Shown piece after piece: positions 38,659 to 46,832 of a DNA stretch of 64,000 bases. The stretch comes from Acinetobacter sp. MB5 (GTDB lineage: Bacteria; Pseudomonadota; Gammaproteobacteria; Pseudomonadales; Moraxellaceae). The DNA lies in assembly GCF_003261585.1 (NCBI RefSeq), contig NZ_POVU01000003.1:186001-250000 (forward strand), in the 5' to 3' direction. Numbering within the stretch: position 1 is the first letter of the stretch; each line of letters opens with the position of its first letter. The notes below the pieces were generated by a model. The model saw only the letters and a program-made list of their open reading frames with translations, was not told where the DNA came from and made no database searches. The translations under genes and the position numbers were made by a program.

Positions 38659-40707
38659 TTAGTGCTTATGCTTGAGCATGGCACGTAAATTTTCCAAATA
38701 AATTTTTGCCTGTTCTTTCGGGTCGACATGAACCTGTTGCGTTTTTTTCTTACGCCCAAGCCAGTCGAGTTCGTCCTGTGGCAATTCATCCAAGAAACGG
38801 CTCGGGGTCATCTGCTTCATTTGCCCGCCCGCCTTACGCTGCTCAGCCAAAGTCAACGTTAAACCTTGGCGCGCACGGGTAATGCCCACGTACATTAAGC
38901 GGCGTTCTTCTTCAACGGTTTCCGCCGCAATTGAGTTTTTATGCGGCAGCAATTCTTCTTCCAGACCCATCATATACACAAACGGGAACTCCAGACCTTT
39001 GGCTGCATGTAGCGTTAACAGATTGACCTTGTCTGTGTCTTCTTCTTCCTGCTGTTGCTCAAGCATATCCAGCAACACCATTTTCCGAATCACACTTTCA
39101 ATATTTTTTTCATCGACATCTTCAGCACGATTAATCAAACTTTGAATACTGGTATATAAAGTTTCAATGTTATCTAGCTTGGTTTTTTCCTGTGCAGGCG
39201 TTGCCGATTGCTCACGAATATAGTCGATATAGCCTGTTTCAGTGATCATCTGACGGACAATCGGTACAGGTTGATCATCATCGAGCAATTCACGGGTGTA
39301 ATCTGCCATAAACTGGGCAAATTCATGCAATTGTGAGCAGACTTTTTTACTTAGTACCATGCCCAAACGCTGATCTGCTGCCGCCATTAACAGCGACAAA
39401 TGATTTTCTTGCGCAAACAGACCGAGCTTTTCCAAAGTCACAGGGCCAATCGCACGTTTCGGGGTATTAATGATGCGTAAGAATGCGCTGTCATCTTCAG
39501 GGTTAATAATCAGGCGCAAATAACTCATGATGTCTTTGATTTCACTGCGCGCAAAGAATGAAGTCCCGCCTGAGAGTTTATACGGAATCTGCATTTGGCG
39601 AAGCTGGGTTTCCAGTACCCGCGCCTGAAAGTTACCACGATACAATACCGCATAATCTTTCCAGTTTTTACCGTTCATCAGCTTGTGAGTCATGATGTCC
39701 TTGACCACGCGCTCAGCTTCATCATCGTCATTACGACAGGTAATAATCCGAATAACTTCGCCATGCCCTTTGTCACTCCACAATTTTTTGTCAAAAATAT
39801 GCGGATTATTTTCAATGACAGCATTGGCCGCTTTTAAGATACGACTGGTGGAACGGTAATTTTGTTCCAGTTTAATCACTTTTAAATTCGGGAAATCCTC
39901 TTTGAGGAGTGCCATATTTTCAGGCTTTGCCCCACGCCATGCATAGATCGATTGGTCATCATCGCCCACAGCGGTAAACTGCCCCATTACCCCAACCAGT
40001 AATTTGACCAAAATATACTGTGCGGTGTTGGTGTCCTGATATTCATCGACCAGTAAATAACGCACGCGGTTTTGCCATTTGTCGCGCACTTCAGCATTTT
40101 CTTGTAATAGACGGGTTGGCAACACAATCAGGTCATCAAAATCCACTGCATTGTAAGCACGCAAGTTACGCTCATACAGTTGGTATAAATAGGCAAAGCG
40201 CACATCATCTTCGGTTTCACAGGTACTTGGCGCTTGTTCAGGCAAAATCAGGTCATTTTTCCAGTCGGAAATTTTCTTCATGGCTTTCGCCACCAATTCT
40301 TTACTTTCTGCCCCTGACAAATTGTCCTGATGCATCAAGTCGATCAGAATGCGTTTACAGTCGTCGGCATCCAAGATTGAGAAATTGGCTTTAAGCGGTA
40401 AATGTTTGAGTTCGAGTCGCAGCAGATTCAAACCAAAAGTGTGGAAAGTCGAGACTGACAAGCCCTTGGCTTCTTCACGGCTGAGCAATTTACCGACACG
40501 CTCTTTCATTTCACGTGCAGCTTTATTGGTAAAGGTCATGGCGGTAATACGATGCGCGGGAATGCGGCATTGCTGTACCAAGTAGGCAATTTTTCGGGTA
40601 ATCACCGAAGTTTTGCCTGAGCCTGCACCTGCAAGTACTAACAAGGGTCCTTGAGTGTATTTCATGGCTTCAAGTTGCTTGTCATTGAGTTGACTTGCTG
40701 ATGACAT
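38659..40707 (-). CDS. rep: ATP-dependent DNA helicase Rep
   Basis: A 682-residue SF1A 3'-5' helicase. The Q motif (LNDKQLEAM) is at residues 7-15 and Walker A AGAGSGKTS at 26-34. LVDEYQDTN is motif II near 220, DDDQSIYAWRGA is motif III near 247, and LLTLHAAKGLEFPFVYMMGL and MYVGITRARQ are motifs V and VI. Length and motif order fit Rep (about 670 residues) better than UvrD (about 720). It aids replication-fork progress through bound proteins. AGGAGGT precedes the start. One copy of the 71-bp repeat begins 49 bp upstream of the start codon. Confidence 0.9.
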   Translation of the reverse strand: MSSASQLNDKQLEAMKYTQGPLLVLAGAGSGKTSVITRKIAYLVQQCRIPAHRITAMTFTNKAAREMKERVGKLLSREEAKGLSVSTFHTFGLNLLRLELKHLPLKANFSILDADDCKRILIDLMHQDNLSGAESKELVAKAMKKISDWKNDLILPEQAPSTCETEDDVRFAYLYQLYERNLRAYNAVDFDDLIVLPTRLLQENAEVRDKWQNRVRYLLVDEYQDTNTAQYILVKLLVGVMGQFTAVGDDDQSIYAWRGAKPENMALLKEDFPNLKVIKLEQNYRSTSRILKAANAVIENNPHIFDKKLWSDKGHGEVIRIITCRNDDDEAERVVKDIMTHKLMNGKNWKDYAVLYRGNFQARVLETQLRQMQIPYKLSGGTSFFARSEIKDIMSYLRLIINPEDDSAFLRIINTPKRAIGPVTLEKLGLFAQENHLSLLMAAADQRLGMVLSKKVCSQLHEFAQFMADYTRELLDDDQPVPIVRQMITETGYIDYIREQSATPAQEKTKLDNIETLYTSIQSLINRAEDVDEKNIESVIRKMVLLDMLEQQQEEEDTDKVNLLTLHAAKGLEFPFVYMMGLEEELLPHKNSIAAETVEEERRLMYVGITRARQGLTLTLAEQRKAGGQMKQMTPSRFLDELPQDELDWLGRKKKTQQVHVDPKEQAKIYLENLRAMLKHKH

Positions 40708-40755
40708 CTGTTGACCTCCTATGCTTGGAGCATGATTATAGTCATCTCGGTTTTA

Positions 40756-40826
40756 GATTCCCAATAGAACTTGTACTGAACGCTAGAATTTTGTGTGATT
40801 GGGCGACAGTGTATGTCGCCATGAAG
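40756..40826. repeat. 71-bp direct repeat, left copy
   Basis: Identical over 71 bp to 46542-46612, same orientation. It begins GATTCCCAATAGAACTTG and contains the perfect dyad GGCGACA-GTGTA-TGTCGCC (40802-40820). It lies immediately upstream of rep and marks the left border of the AT-rich island. It looks like one end of a duplication or attachment site. Confidence 0.9.
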
Positions 40827-40877
40827 ATAAATTTTATCACTTGATGTAGGAATTTTAGCCTTGTGTAGAAAACTACA

Positions 40878-41588
40878 CTATCCATCAAAATCGCCACATT
40901 CATCTTTTTTATTTTTTTTAAAATTTAAAATGTATTTATCTGAAAAATCACTAGGTTTAATAAAATTCATATCACTAGAGTTCAATAGAATCCTCCATGT
41001 TTTTTTTCCAGCGGAGATAAAAACAACTGAAAAGTCAGAAACTTTATTTCCATTTATATCAACATCAAATTGGACACCATAATTACCTATATACTTCTTA
41101 TTTAGAACTTTATAAAATTCAAATCCCTTATCACAAGAATTTTTCAACCCCAATTGATCCCCTCTAATATAAATAGATTTATATTGACACATGCATTTTG
41201 AAGACAATCCAGAATCAGAAGGAATAAAAATATTATTATAAAAAATATTAGGTTTAATTAAATAATTTTCACTTAAATAACTAACTCTTAATAAATTATA
41301 ATCATTGAGACACTTTAAACTACCACGCAAAGGCTTTGAGTAACCATTAAAATTACATTTAAAATTTCTTTCTTTCAACCAAGAAACCTGTTCACCTTTA
41401 AATTCACTTAATTCAAATTTATCATTTTTCAAAATAGAAGAAATATCTCTATACATCTGATTTAAAATCTTATCATTTTCATTATATTGAGCATCCAATA
41501 CATCTGTAAAACAAATATTAACTAAAAAAAGACTACTTAAAAAAACAAATTTTGATCCAACTATTAATACTTTCATACTTTTACTCAT
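40878..41588 (-). CDS. Exported LprI-like putative immunity protein
   Basis: A 236-residue protein of unassigned function with an N-terminal signal sequence or anchor (about residues 6-28). Residues 42-79 (LNQMYRDISSILKND then EQVSWLKERNFKCN) follow the DUF1311/LprI lysozyme-inhibitor pattern, in which a helix Lnx(x)Y is followed by W and a Cys. Cysteine pairs further on (CMCQ, CDKG) suit a periplasmic protein. It is the last gene of the array behind the T6SS effector, separated by a terminator hairpin. I infer an immunity protein against a cell-wall effector; this rests on pattern only. A hairpin GTGTAG/CTACAC overlaps its stop codon. Confidence 0.6.
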   Translation of the reverse strand: MSKSMKVLIVGSKFVFLSSLFLVNICFTDVLDAQYNENDKILNQMYRDISSILKNDKFELSEFKGEQVSWLKERNFKCNFNGYSKPLRGSLKCLNDYNLLRVSYLSENYLIKPNIFYNNIFIPSDSGLSSKCMCQYKSIYIRGDQLGLKNSCDKGFEFYKVLNKKYIGNYGVQFDVDINGNKVSDFSVVFISAGKKTWRILLNSSDMNFIKPSDFSDKYILNFKKNKKDECGDFDG

Positions 41589-41601
41589 GATTTAAAAATA
41601 A

Positions 41602-41627
41602 AATGGGCTTAAAAAAATAAGCCCATT
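41602..41627 (-). terminator. Terminator inside the immunity array
   Basis: AATGGGCTTA pairs with TAAGCCCATT around an A/T loop, followed on the minus strand by TTTATTTTT. It ends the transcript of the 240-residue gene. Confidence 0.75.
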
Positions 41628-41642
41628 AAATAAATTAAAAAT

Positions 41643-42365
41643 TTACTTAGTCTTAATATTTAACTGAGCAGGCAAGACACCAAATATTTCACATCCCAAT
41701 GTAGATGAAATACAGTTTAATTTACTACCAATTGAAAATCTAAAAATATCAACCTTATTTAATCCAACACGCTTAATACTTGCAGAATAAGAATAATATC
41801 CATTTTTTGAGTTGTAAATAACTTGATCGCCCTTTAATAAATCAACATTCTTGCTACCTTCTATCCCATCTGAATTGAGCACAGGAATTTGAATAAATTT
41901 ATTATTTTTAAAATTATAAAAAAACACATTTACAGATAAATTTTTATATGGTTTTTTCATATAATTTATCACACTATCTTCACGAATCCTGAAAGCAAAA
42001 ATATTTTTATCATGGTATAGCAATTCAAAATCAACAAAAGAATCTAAAGAAACTAAAGAAACTAAAGAAACTAAACTCTCAAATATAGTATAAACTTTCC
42101 CCTGATTAAATACTTGAACCCCATATTTCTGCAACATATATTTTCTATTTTTATTGTTTTTTTCCACTTTTCCAAAATCAGAAACCCTAACCTTTAGATC
42201 ATGATTTAAAACTATATATTTGTTATAGCTATCAATATACTCTAATGGAGCGTTAATTTGTATTGAATCCTGTAATGGATCATTCCAAATAAGATTATCT
42301 TTTGCATAACTAGAAACAGATAAACCAAAAGTTAAAATCAGAAAGAACATCTTAAACAATTTCAT
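41643..42365 (-). CDS. Exported putative immunity protein with SLV repeat
   Basis: A 240-residue protein with a clear Sec signal peptide (MKLFKMFFLILTFGLSVSSYA, cleavage after about residue 21). The mature part is beta-rich and rich in N, K and Y. It matches no family I know. At about residues 97-110 it contains SLVSLVSLVSLDS, encoded by a 9-bp tandem repeat. The gene is AT-rich like its neighbours. Position in the array suggests an immunity protein; no direct evidence. Confidence 0.6.
   Translation of the reverse strand: MKLFKMFFLILTFGLSVSSYAKDNLIWNDPLQDSIQINAPLEYIDSYNKYIVLNHDLKVRVSDFGKVEKNNKNRKYMLQKYGVQVFNQGKVYTIFESLVSLVSLVSLDSFVDFELLYHDKNIFAFRIREDSVINYMKKPYKNLSVNVFFYNFKNNKFIQIPVLNSDGIEGSKNVDLLKGDQVIYNSKNGYYSYSASIKRVGLNKVDIFRFSIGSKLNCISSTLGCEIFGVLPAQLNIKTK
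42044..42075. repeat. 9-bp tandem repeat within a coding region
   Basis: CTAAAGAAA occurs three times in a row (42044-42070), followed by a partial unit CTAAA. The unit is nine bases, so changes in copy number keep the frame and add or remove SLV in the encoded protein. Confidence 0.8.
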
Positions 42366-42430
42366 ACACCACCAAAAACCTCAATTAATATCATATCTTT
42401 ATCAAATTATTAAAATCAGCTTACAATTAT

Positions 42431-42487
42431 ATACACCCTTTTTTATGACCCCATAAAGAGAAATAAAAAGGGCTTATGAAAGAAGTC
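42431..42487. repeat. Dispersed hairpin repeat, copy 3 (5'-truncated)
   Basis: The segment from TACACCC through GAGAAATAAAAAGGGC to TTATGAAAGAAGTC aligns with the right two-thirds of the repeat at 8379-8455. The left end is missing. It fills the gap between two immunity-like genes. Confidence 0.6.
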
Positions 42488-42511
42488 TACCACACAAGTG
42501 CCTTACATTTT

Positions 42512-43193
42512 TTATTCTTGTTTTTTCAAATCCAACAATCCTGAATTAAATATTTTATCATTATCAGCACATGTTGACTCCATATCCATATCTAAGAAAG
42601 TATAACGGTGTAATAGTTTTTCCTGATTATTCTGGCCTCCCCAAATATTAAAATGTGAACCTTCCTTAGAAAAACATTCAGTTATAATATTTGGAATACC
42701 ATTTTCTATTAAATCAATTCCTTTAATTTTCCCATTTTTGTATATGATTTGATTTTTGTTTAATTCCAAACCATAGCCACGAACTGATGTTTTTGTTTTC
42801 TTATTAATATCATAAAAATAGTTAGGTTCATCCGTTACAAAAGCTAAGTCTGTGACGCAATCAGTATTCACATTTTTTAATATAGGTTTTACCATATCAT
42901 ATTGAAATTTTTTGCCTTCTTTATATAATAACAATATCGTTATTTAGTGGTTTTTCACTTACAACACATCCTTCTTTAGAGTCTAATAGTACATAAATTT
43001 TATTATCTAAAGCTTTCTTTATATCTTTATTACGTTGTGAGTTTTCTCTACTAGATAAATTTGATTTTGGATTTTCTATTTTCTGTTGCTCTACTGATTT
43101 AGCATGAGCAGTCTCATCTGAATATTTAGTGTCGCAAGCACTTAAAATTAATAAACATACAGTAATTAATATTTTATAAGTCATTTTTATCAC
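42512..43193 (-). pseudogene. Lipoprotein, immunity-like, broken by a one-base frameshift
   Basis: Two overlapping frames, 43193-42921 (90 codons) and 42934-42512 (140 codons), read as one protein if one A is removed near 42923. The first part is a lipoprotein signal (MTYKILITVCLLILSAC, Cys about residue 17 from the ATG at 43184) and ends ...PLNNDIVI; the second continues YKEGKKFQYDMVK. The joined protein of about 225 residues has no known family. The A/T-repeat context of the junction allows polymerase slippage or sequencing error as well as a real mutation. Probably a decaying orphan immunity gene. Confidence 0.6.
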
Positions 43194-43292
43194 TTACCTA
43201 TATTTGATCAATAAATTATATTTTAAATGCCCTGAAAAATTCAGGAATTAATATGGTATTTAATACCATAAAAATCCCACTTAATTTCAAAA

Positions 43293-43387
43293 GACTTCTT
43301 TCATAATCTTTATTTCTCCATCAAGAGAAATTGGAATCCACTCTAATACATCGCAAGAGGAATAAAAAGGGCTTACGAAAGTAAGTC
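43293..43387. repeat. Dispersed hairpin repeat, copy 2
   Basis: It begins GACTTCTTTCATAATC and ends TTACGAAAGTAAGTC, with an inner stem TTTCTC/GAGAAA at 43313-43330. It has the outer and inner hairpin plan of the repeat at 8379-8455 but is about 18 bp longer. It lies in a 222-bp gap between immunity-like genes and may act as a terminator. Confidence 0.65.
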
Positions 43388-43415
43388 TAGTTAAAATTAT
43401 TAAGCAATTTAAATA

Positions 43416-44315
43416 TTAAAATGGATTCTTACTACTTATTATATAGCCATCATTAAAAATATTATAATATAAAATATTCGATTTTTTACCATTATGTTCC
43501 CTTACTTTAATTTTATAATTTTCATCTATCCAAAAGTCACTTCCCGTACCTAAATCTTTATAATAGAGTGTACCATTATAATATGTATACAACTTATATG
43601 ATAGATCAGTACCGTCATCTCCATAATAAGTCATGAACACATATATATTATTCTTATTTGGCAACCTTAGAATTGAATCATTTGTATCTATCTCTCCTCC
43701 AAGATTTGATATTTCTGTATATAATTTTTCCGAATAACCTTTAAAGTTTATGCTTGTTGTTTTTGATTTTGAATTAAAGGGCAATTTAACGGGAGTAACA
43801 GCTTCAAGACTTTTTGCAATTATATCATTTTTAATAACTTTAACTTTTTTGTTTGGATAAAAATTTTCAAATTCATTATTTAAAAACTGATAACAATAAG
43901 TTCCATTATATGAAAGATCACGATACGCATATTTCATTCCCTTTATACATATTTTATTATCATCTTTTGAAAATTTTAATATTCTATCAGATATTACTTT
44001 TCCATCTTCATTTTCACCATCATAATATTCTCCATAAAGAGGAAAAGCTTCTTTGTGAATAGGATCCACAACAACAATTGACCCATCTTGACTAACATCA
44101 AGAAGAATATAATTTTTATTAAAATTGGGGTTTAAATTTAAGCTTTTCTGATACAAATTTAAATAATAATTTGAGCAAAAATCAATTTCCCCATAATCAA
44201 ATTTACACTCTCCTTTATTTCCATTAATTGAAACAGTAAATTTACTTGCAGTACCTGCATAAGTATGCATGATAAAAATTAATAAAAAACTAAAAAATAC
44301 AGAGATTTTATCCAT
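43416..44315 (-). CDS. Exported putative immunity protein
   Basis: A 299-residue protein with a Sec signal peptide (MDKISVFFSFLLIFIMHTYAG, cleavage after about residue 21). The mature part has cysteines at about 37, 47, 119 and 141 that could form disulfides, and is rich in Y, N, K and D in a beta-strand-like pattern. No family is recognised. It follows the 264-residue LprI-like gene by 30 bp and is presumably co-transcribed with it. Guilt by association suggests immunity to a periplasmic T6SS toxin. Confidence 0.6.
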   Translation of the reverse strand: MDKISVFFSFLLIFIMHTYAGTASKFTVSINGNKGECKFDYGEIDFCSNYYLNLYQKSLNLNPNFNKNYILLDVSQDGSIVVVDPIHKEAFPLYGEYYDGENEDGKVISDRILKFSKDDNKICIKGMKYAYRDLSYNGTYCYQFLNNEFENFYPNKKVKVIKNDIIAKSLEAVTPVKLPFNSKSKTTSINFKGYSEKLYTEISNLGGEIDTNDSILRLPNKNNIYVFMTYYGDDGTDLSYKLYTYYNGTLYYKDLGTGSDFWIDENYKIKVREHNGKKSNILYYNIFNDGYIISSKNPF

Positions 44316-44345
44316 AAAATTTAAAGCCTAATTTCTAAAATTTAA

Positions 44346-45107
44346 TTACTTAACAAAATCACCTTTATCATTTAAATTAATTTTTTTAATTTTCCCTTTT
44401 TCTATATATAAAATTTCATAATTCCTATTGATTAAAACATTTTTTGATGCATCCAAAGTTATATTTTTAATTATTCCTAAACTATTAACTGAGGTTAGAT
44501 TTATTTCCAGATCACCAGATTCATCTGAAGAGGGCGAAGCTATTAGTAAAACTCCACTTCGCGTTCGATCAAAGACAACTGAATCACCATAACTTGCACT
44601 AATAAAGCTATATACTTTAATCAACTTAGAGCTATCAATTAAGTTAATTTTATTACAACTATTTTTTTCCTTAGACATGATACAATTGATATGATCATTT
44701 GAATTATAAGGAAGAACAGTTACATAAAATCCATCATCATTTTTCACCTTACTTGAAACTTTAATATTTCTTATAGGTTGATTAAGATATTTTAATCTAT
44801 TTTTATATTCATCATTATAACAATATTCACGAGTTAAAGCAGCTCCATCACCTAAACTATAATTTAAACGTACCTCACATTTAGCAAAAGTATCATCTTT
44901 CCATTTTTTGAAATCTTTTGTCTTAAGATTACCATTATCTTCTAATTTCTTTCTTAAAGAATTATTATCTTTTGAAATACAATTCAAAGCTTTAGTTACA
45001 TTGTCAGATTGACACTTATTTTCAGAAGCCTGTGTGCATGATGACCCTAAGGTACTTAAAATCGTTATGCATAAAGTATACACATATCTATTTTTTAAAA
45101 AAAACAT
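44346..45107 (-). CDS. Exported LprI-like putative immunity protein
   Basis: A 253-residue exported protein (signal about residues 5-25, with a weak lipobox-like GSSC). Residues 45-110 follow the LprI/DUF1311 lysozyme-inhibitor pattern: a helix with LRKKLEDNG, then KKWKDDTFAKC, GDGAALTREYC and RLKYL, matching the family's W...C...G...C...RL order. The ATG at 45107 lies one base after the stop of the SleB-like toxin fragment (TAGTATG), so the two are coupled. That makes it the likely cognate immunity protein of that toxin. The start is chosen for its position; an upstream in-frame start would lie inside the toxin gene. Confidence 0.62.
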   Translation of the reverse strand: MFFLKNRYVYTLCITILSTLGSSCTQASENKCQSDNVTKALNCISKDNNSLRKKLEDNGNLKTKDFKKWKDDTFAKCEVRLNYSLGDGAALTREYCYNDEYKNRLKYLNQPIRNIKVSSKVKNDDGFYVTVLPYNSNDHINCIMSKEKNSCNKINLIDSSKLIKVYSFISASYGDSVVFDRTRSGVLLIASPSSDESGDLEINLTSVNSLGIIKNITLDASKNVLINRNYEILYIEKGKIKKINLNDKGDFVK

Positions 45108-45108
45108 A

Positions 45109-46008
45109 CTAAATTCCCTTAAAATTAATAGGTAATACAACTTTAAATGGTTTAGGCATTTTACTTTTTAACTCTTCAACAGTTCCATGTGCATGTATAG
45201 CCTTGCCATAACCAAAGACCAACCCTGTTTTTACTGCTTGATCATGAAACTTATCAACCCATAGTCTTCTATTATACTCATCAGAATAATATTTATTTGC
45301 ATAATTTAGATTCCCTCCAACAATAGATCTCTTTCCTTTTGATCTTTCCAATAAGTAAGAGTTAACAAAATTTCTAATCCTAGCACTAACTTTAGCTAAA
45401 GGCATATTCTGAACAGAACCGTAAGGCTTTAAGTTTTGGGGACCTGTAATTTTTGAGAACTGTCTAGGAGCATTAACAACGCTTCTAACTGTTCTCCCCC
45501 AAACTCCAGACTTTGTTCTATTTAATATAGTATCAACAACTCCTGCTGCTTGTTCATAGAAAAATTTTTCAGTTTTAAACTGTATTATTTCTGTTTCTGT
45601 TACTTTCATAATATCAATTATATCATCCCTCGATAATACTAGTTCAGAATCAAATTCAGAGATATTATTTTTTGAAGTCAAACCTGAACACAATAATAAT
45701 GACCCTTTATTTATTTTATTAATTATATTCAATAATTTTTCGCCATTAAGATCAGCTACCGACTTCTTAAATAAACTATTCCTAAAATATTCATTAGATA
45801 GTAATGTTACATCAAAATGCACCCATGTTGTAGCTCCAGACTTTCCACTTTCAAACACTTTGGGTTCTAAATAAATTTTATTTATATGCCGCTTTTCTGA
45901 AGCATCCATTTTCTTAGCCATAACATCTTTTCTAATAAACTCCATATCACTTAACTCTGTTGTTCTCGTTCCATTTTTATTAAAGTGAATATCAAGAGCC
46001 AATCCCAT
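45109..46008 (-). CDS. Orphan T6SS effector C-terminus: LAS-like motif plus SleB-like cell-wall hydrolase
   Basis: The frame is open from 46038, ATG at 46008, 299 residues, with no ribosome binding site at its start. It begins inside a domain: SVNHMGLALD (partly before the ATG) and TWVHFD (62-66) resemble the SxHxxGxAxD and HxH zinc motifs of LAS peptidases, although the first His is displaced by one residue. Residues about 145-275 resemble the SleB/Hydrolase_2 domain: GVVDTILNRTKSGVWGRTV, VVNAPRQFSK, and a late WxxxF and H. No VgrG-, PAAR- or signal-like N-terminus is present. I read it as the separated toxin part of an effector whose front has been lost, kept with its coupled LprI-like gene. 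Confidence 0.6.
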   Translation of the reverse strand: MGLALDIHFNKNGTRTTELSDMEFIRKDVMAKKMDASEKRHINKIYLEPKVFESGKSGATTWVHFDVTLLSNEYFRNSLFKKSVADLNGEKLLNIINKINKGSLLLCSGLTSKNNISEFDSELVLSRDDIIDIMKVTETEIIQFKTEKFFYEQAAGVVDTILNRTKSGVWGRTVRSVVNAPRQFSKITGPQNLKPYGSVQNMPLAKVSARIRNFVNSYLLERSKGKRSIVGGNLNYANKYYSDEYNRRLWVDKFHDQAVKTGLVFGYGKAIHAHGTVEELKSKMPKPFKVVLPINFKGI

Positions 46009-46050
46009 ATGATTTACCGATGTTCTTCCATGTATTTTATTATTTTAACT

Positions 46051-46537
46051 TCAACCAACCATGATACATGTCACTTTGTAATGACCTAGTGAAGTTTTAG
46101 TTATATTATCGAAAGATAAATGATATTTTCTTGTAAAATTTAAAAAATTCTTACGACTGCCTTCTACTATATAATAATAACCACCCCATTCATTCTCACT
46201 ATAACTCGGACTAGTTAAAAATGAAATTTTTCTTATAATAACGTTATCCAATTTATAGCTAAACATCAAACTCAAATTAATGTTTTTATCTTTTTCTGCA
46301 AAGTTCTTAATATTTTCCACATATATATCACCTACAATCAACGAATTATTGTTTATTTTTTATATTTAATTTATCACTCATTACTAAATAATATAATTTA
46401 GAAATATTATCATCAGGTTGTTCAGCTTCACAACTTAATGCTTTTACTGTCAAAATTTTATCTAGTGTATACGACTTTGTATTCAATGAAATATCCGTAA
46501 TCAACATTAAAGATAATTTTAAAAACTTTCTTTTCAT
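46051..46537 (-). pseudogene. Exported immunity-like gene split by an A-run frameshift
   Basis: The ATG at 46537 starts a 63-residue frame with a signal-like N-terminus (MKRKFLKLSLMLITDISLN) that stops at 46346. A second frame from 46341 encodes 96 residues to the stop at 46051. Removing one A from the A6 run near 46352 joins them into one protein of about 161 residues (...NIKINNNSLIVGD...). The ATG is 5 bp inside the border of the right 71-bp repeat copy. No family is recognised. Either a recent pseudogene or a gene whose expression depends on slippage at the A-run. Confidence 0.6.
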
Positions 46538-46541
46538 ATCT

Positions 46542-46612
46542 GATTCCCAATAGAACTTGTACTGAACGCTAGAATTTTGTGTGATTGGGCGACAGTGTAT
46601 GTCGCCATGAAG
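46542..46612. repeat. 71-bp direct repeat, right copy
   Basis: Identical to 40756-40826, including the dyad GGCGACA-GTGTA-TGTCGCC (46588-46606). It is 5.8 kb from the left copy and lies just before the split immunity-like gene. The sequence beyond its right end (GAGAATCGACTTATAC) differs from that beyond the left copy. Confidence 0.9.
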
Positions 46613-46805
46613 GAGAATCGACTTATACACCGTTGATTTGGAGTTTTCATCTTCAAATGATAATAACTTTGGGGCTAAATGCCCCATATGTGGAACATCT
46701 ACATATTTAGTCCCGACACTTAGAGAATGATATTTGCATGTAGATAAATAATTCTATAAAAATTTCACATTAGAATCATGAAGATGTAAAAATTATTGTA
46801 GGAAA

Positions 46806-46831
46806 ACGGCTTTGTTGCACAAAGCCTTTTC
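46806..46831 (-). terminator. Terminator after the 208-residue immunity-like gene
   Basis: GGCTTTGT (46808-46815) and ACAAAGCC (46819-46826) form a perfect stem around TGC, with T- and A-tracts on either side. It sits directly after the stop of the minus-strand gene at 46833. Confidence 0.75.
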
Positions 46832-46832
46832 T

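Noticed and set aside
40756..40826. 71-bp repeat as a Xer/pdif site
   Set aside because: I could not match the XerC/XerD 11-bp arms with a 6-bp centre; the internal dyad has different geometry.
42044..42075. Possible CRISPR-like array
   Set aside because: Units are 9 bp, contiguous, without spacers and inside a coding frame; no cas genes are present.
46538..46687. Upstream extension of the split immunity-like gene through the right 71-bp repeat
   Set aside because: It would make protein from the repeat, which is non-coding in the left copy; the ATG at 46537 gives a proper signal peptide.
46806..46831. GGCTTTGTTGCAC resembling an insertion-sequence end
   Set aside because: It is part of a perfect terminator hairpin right after a stop codon; no transposase or second end is present.
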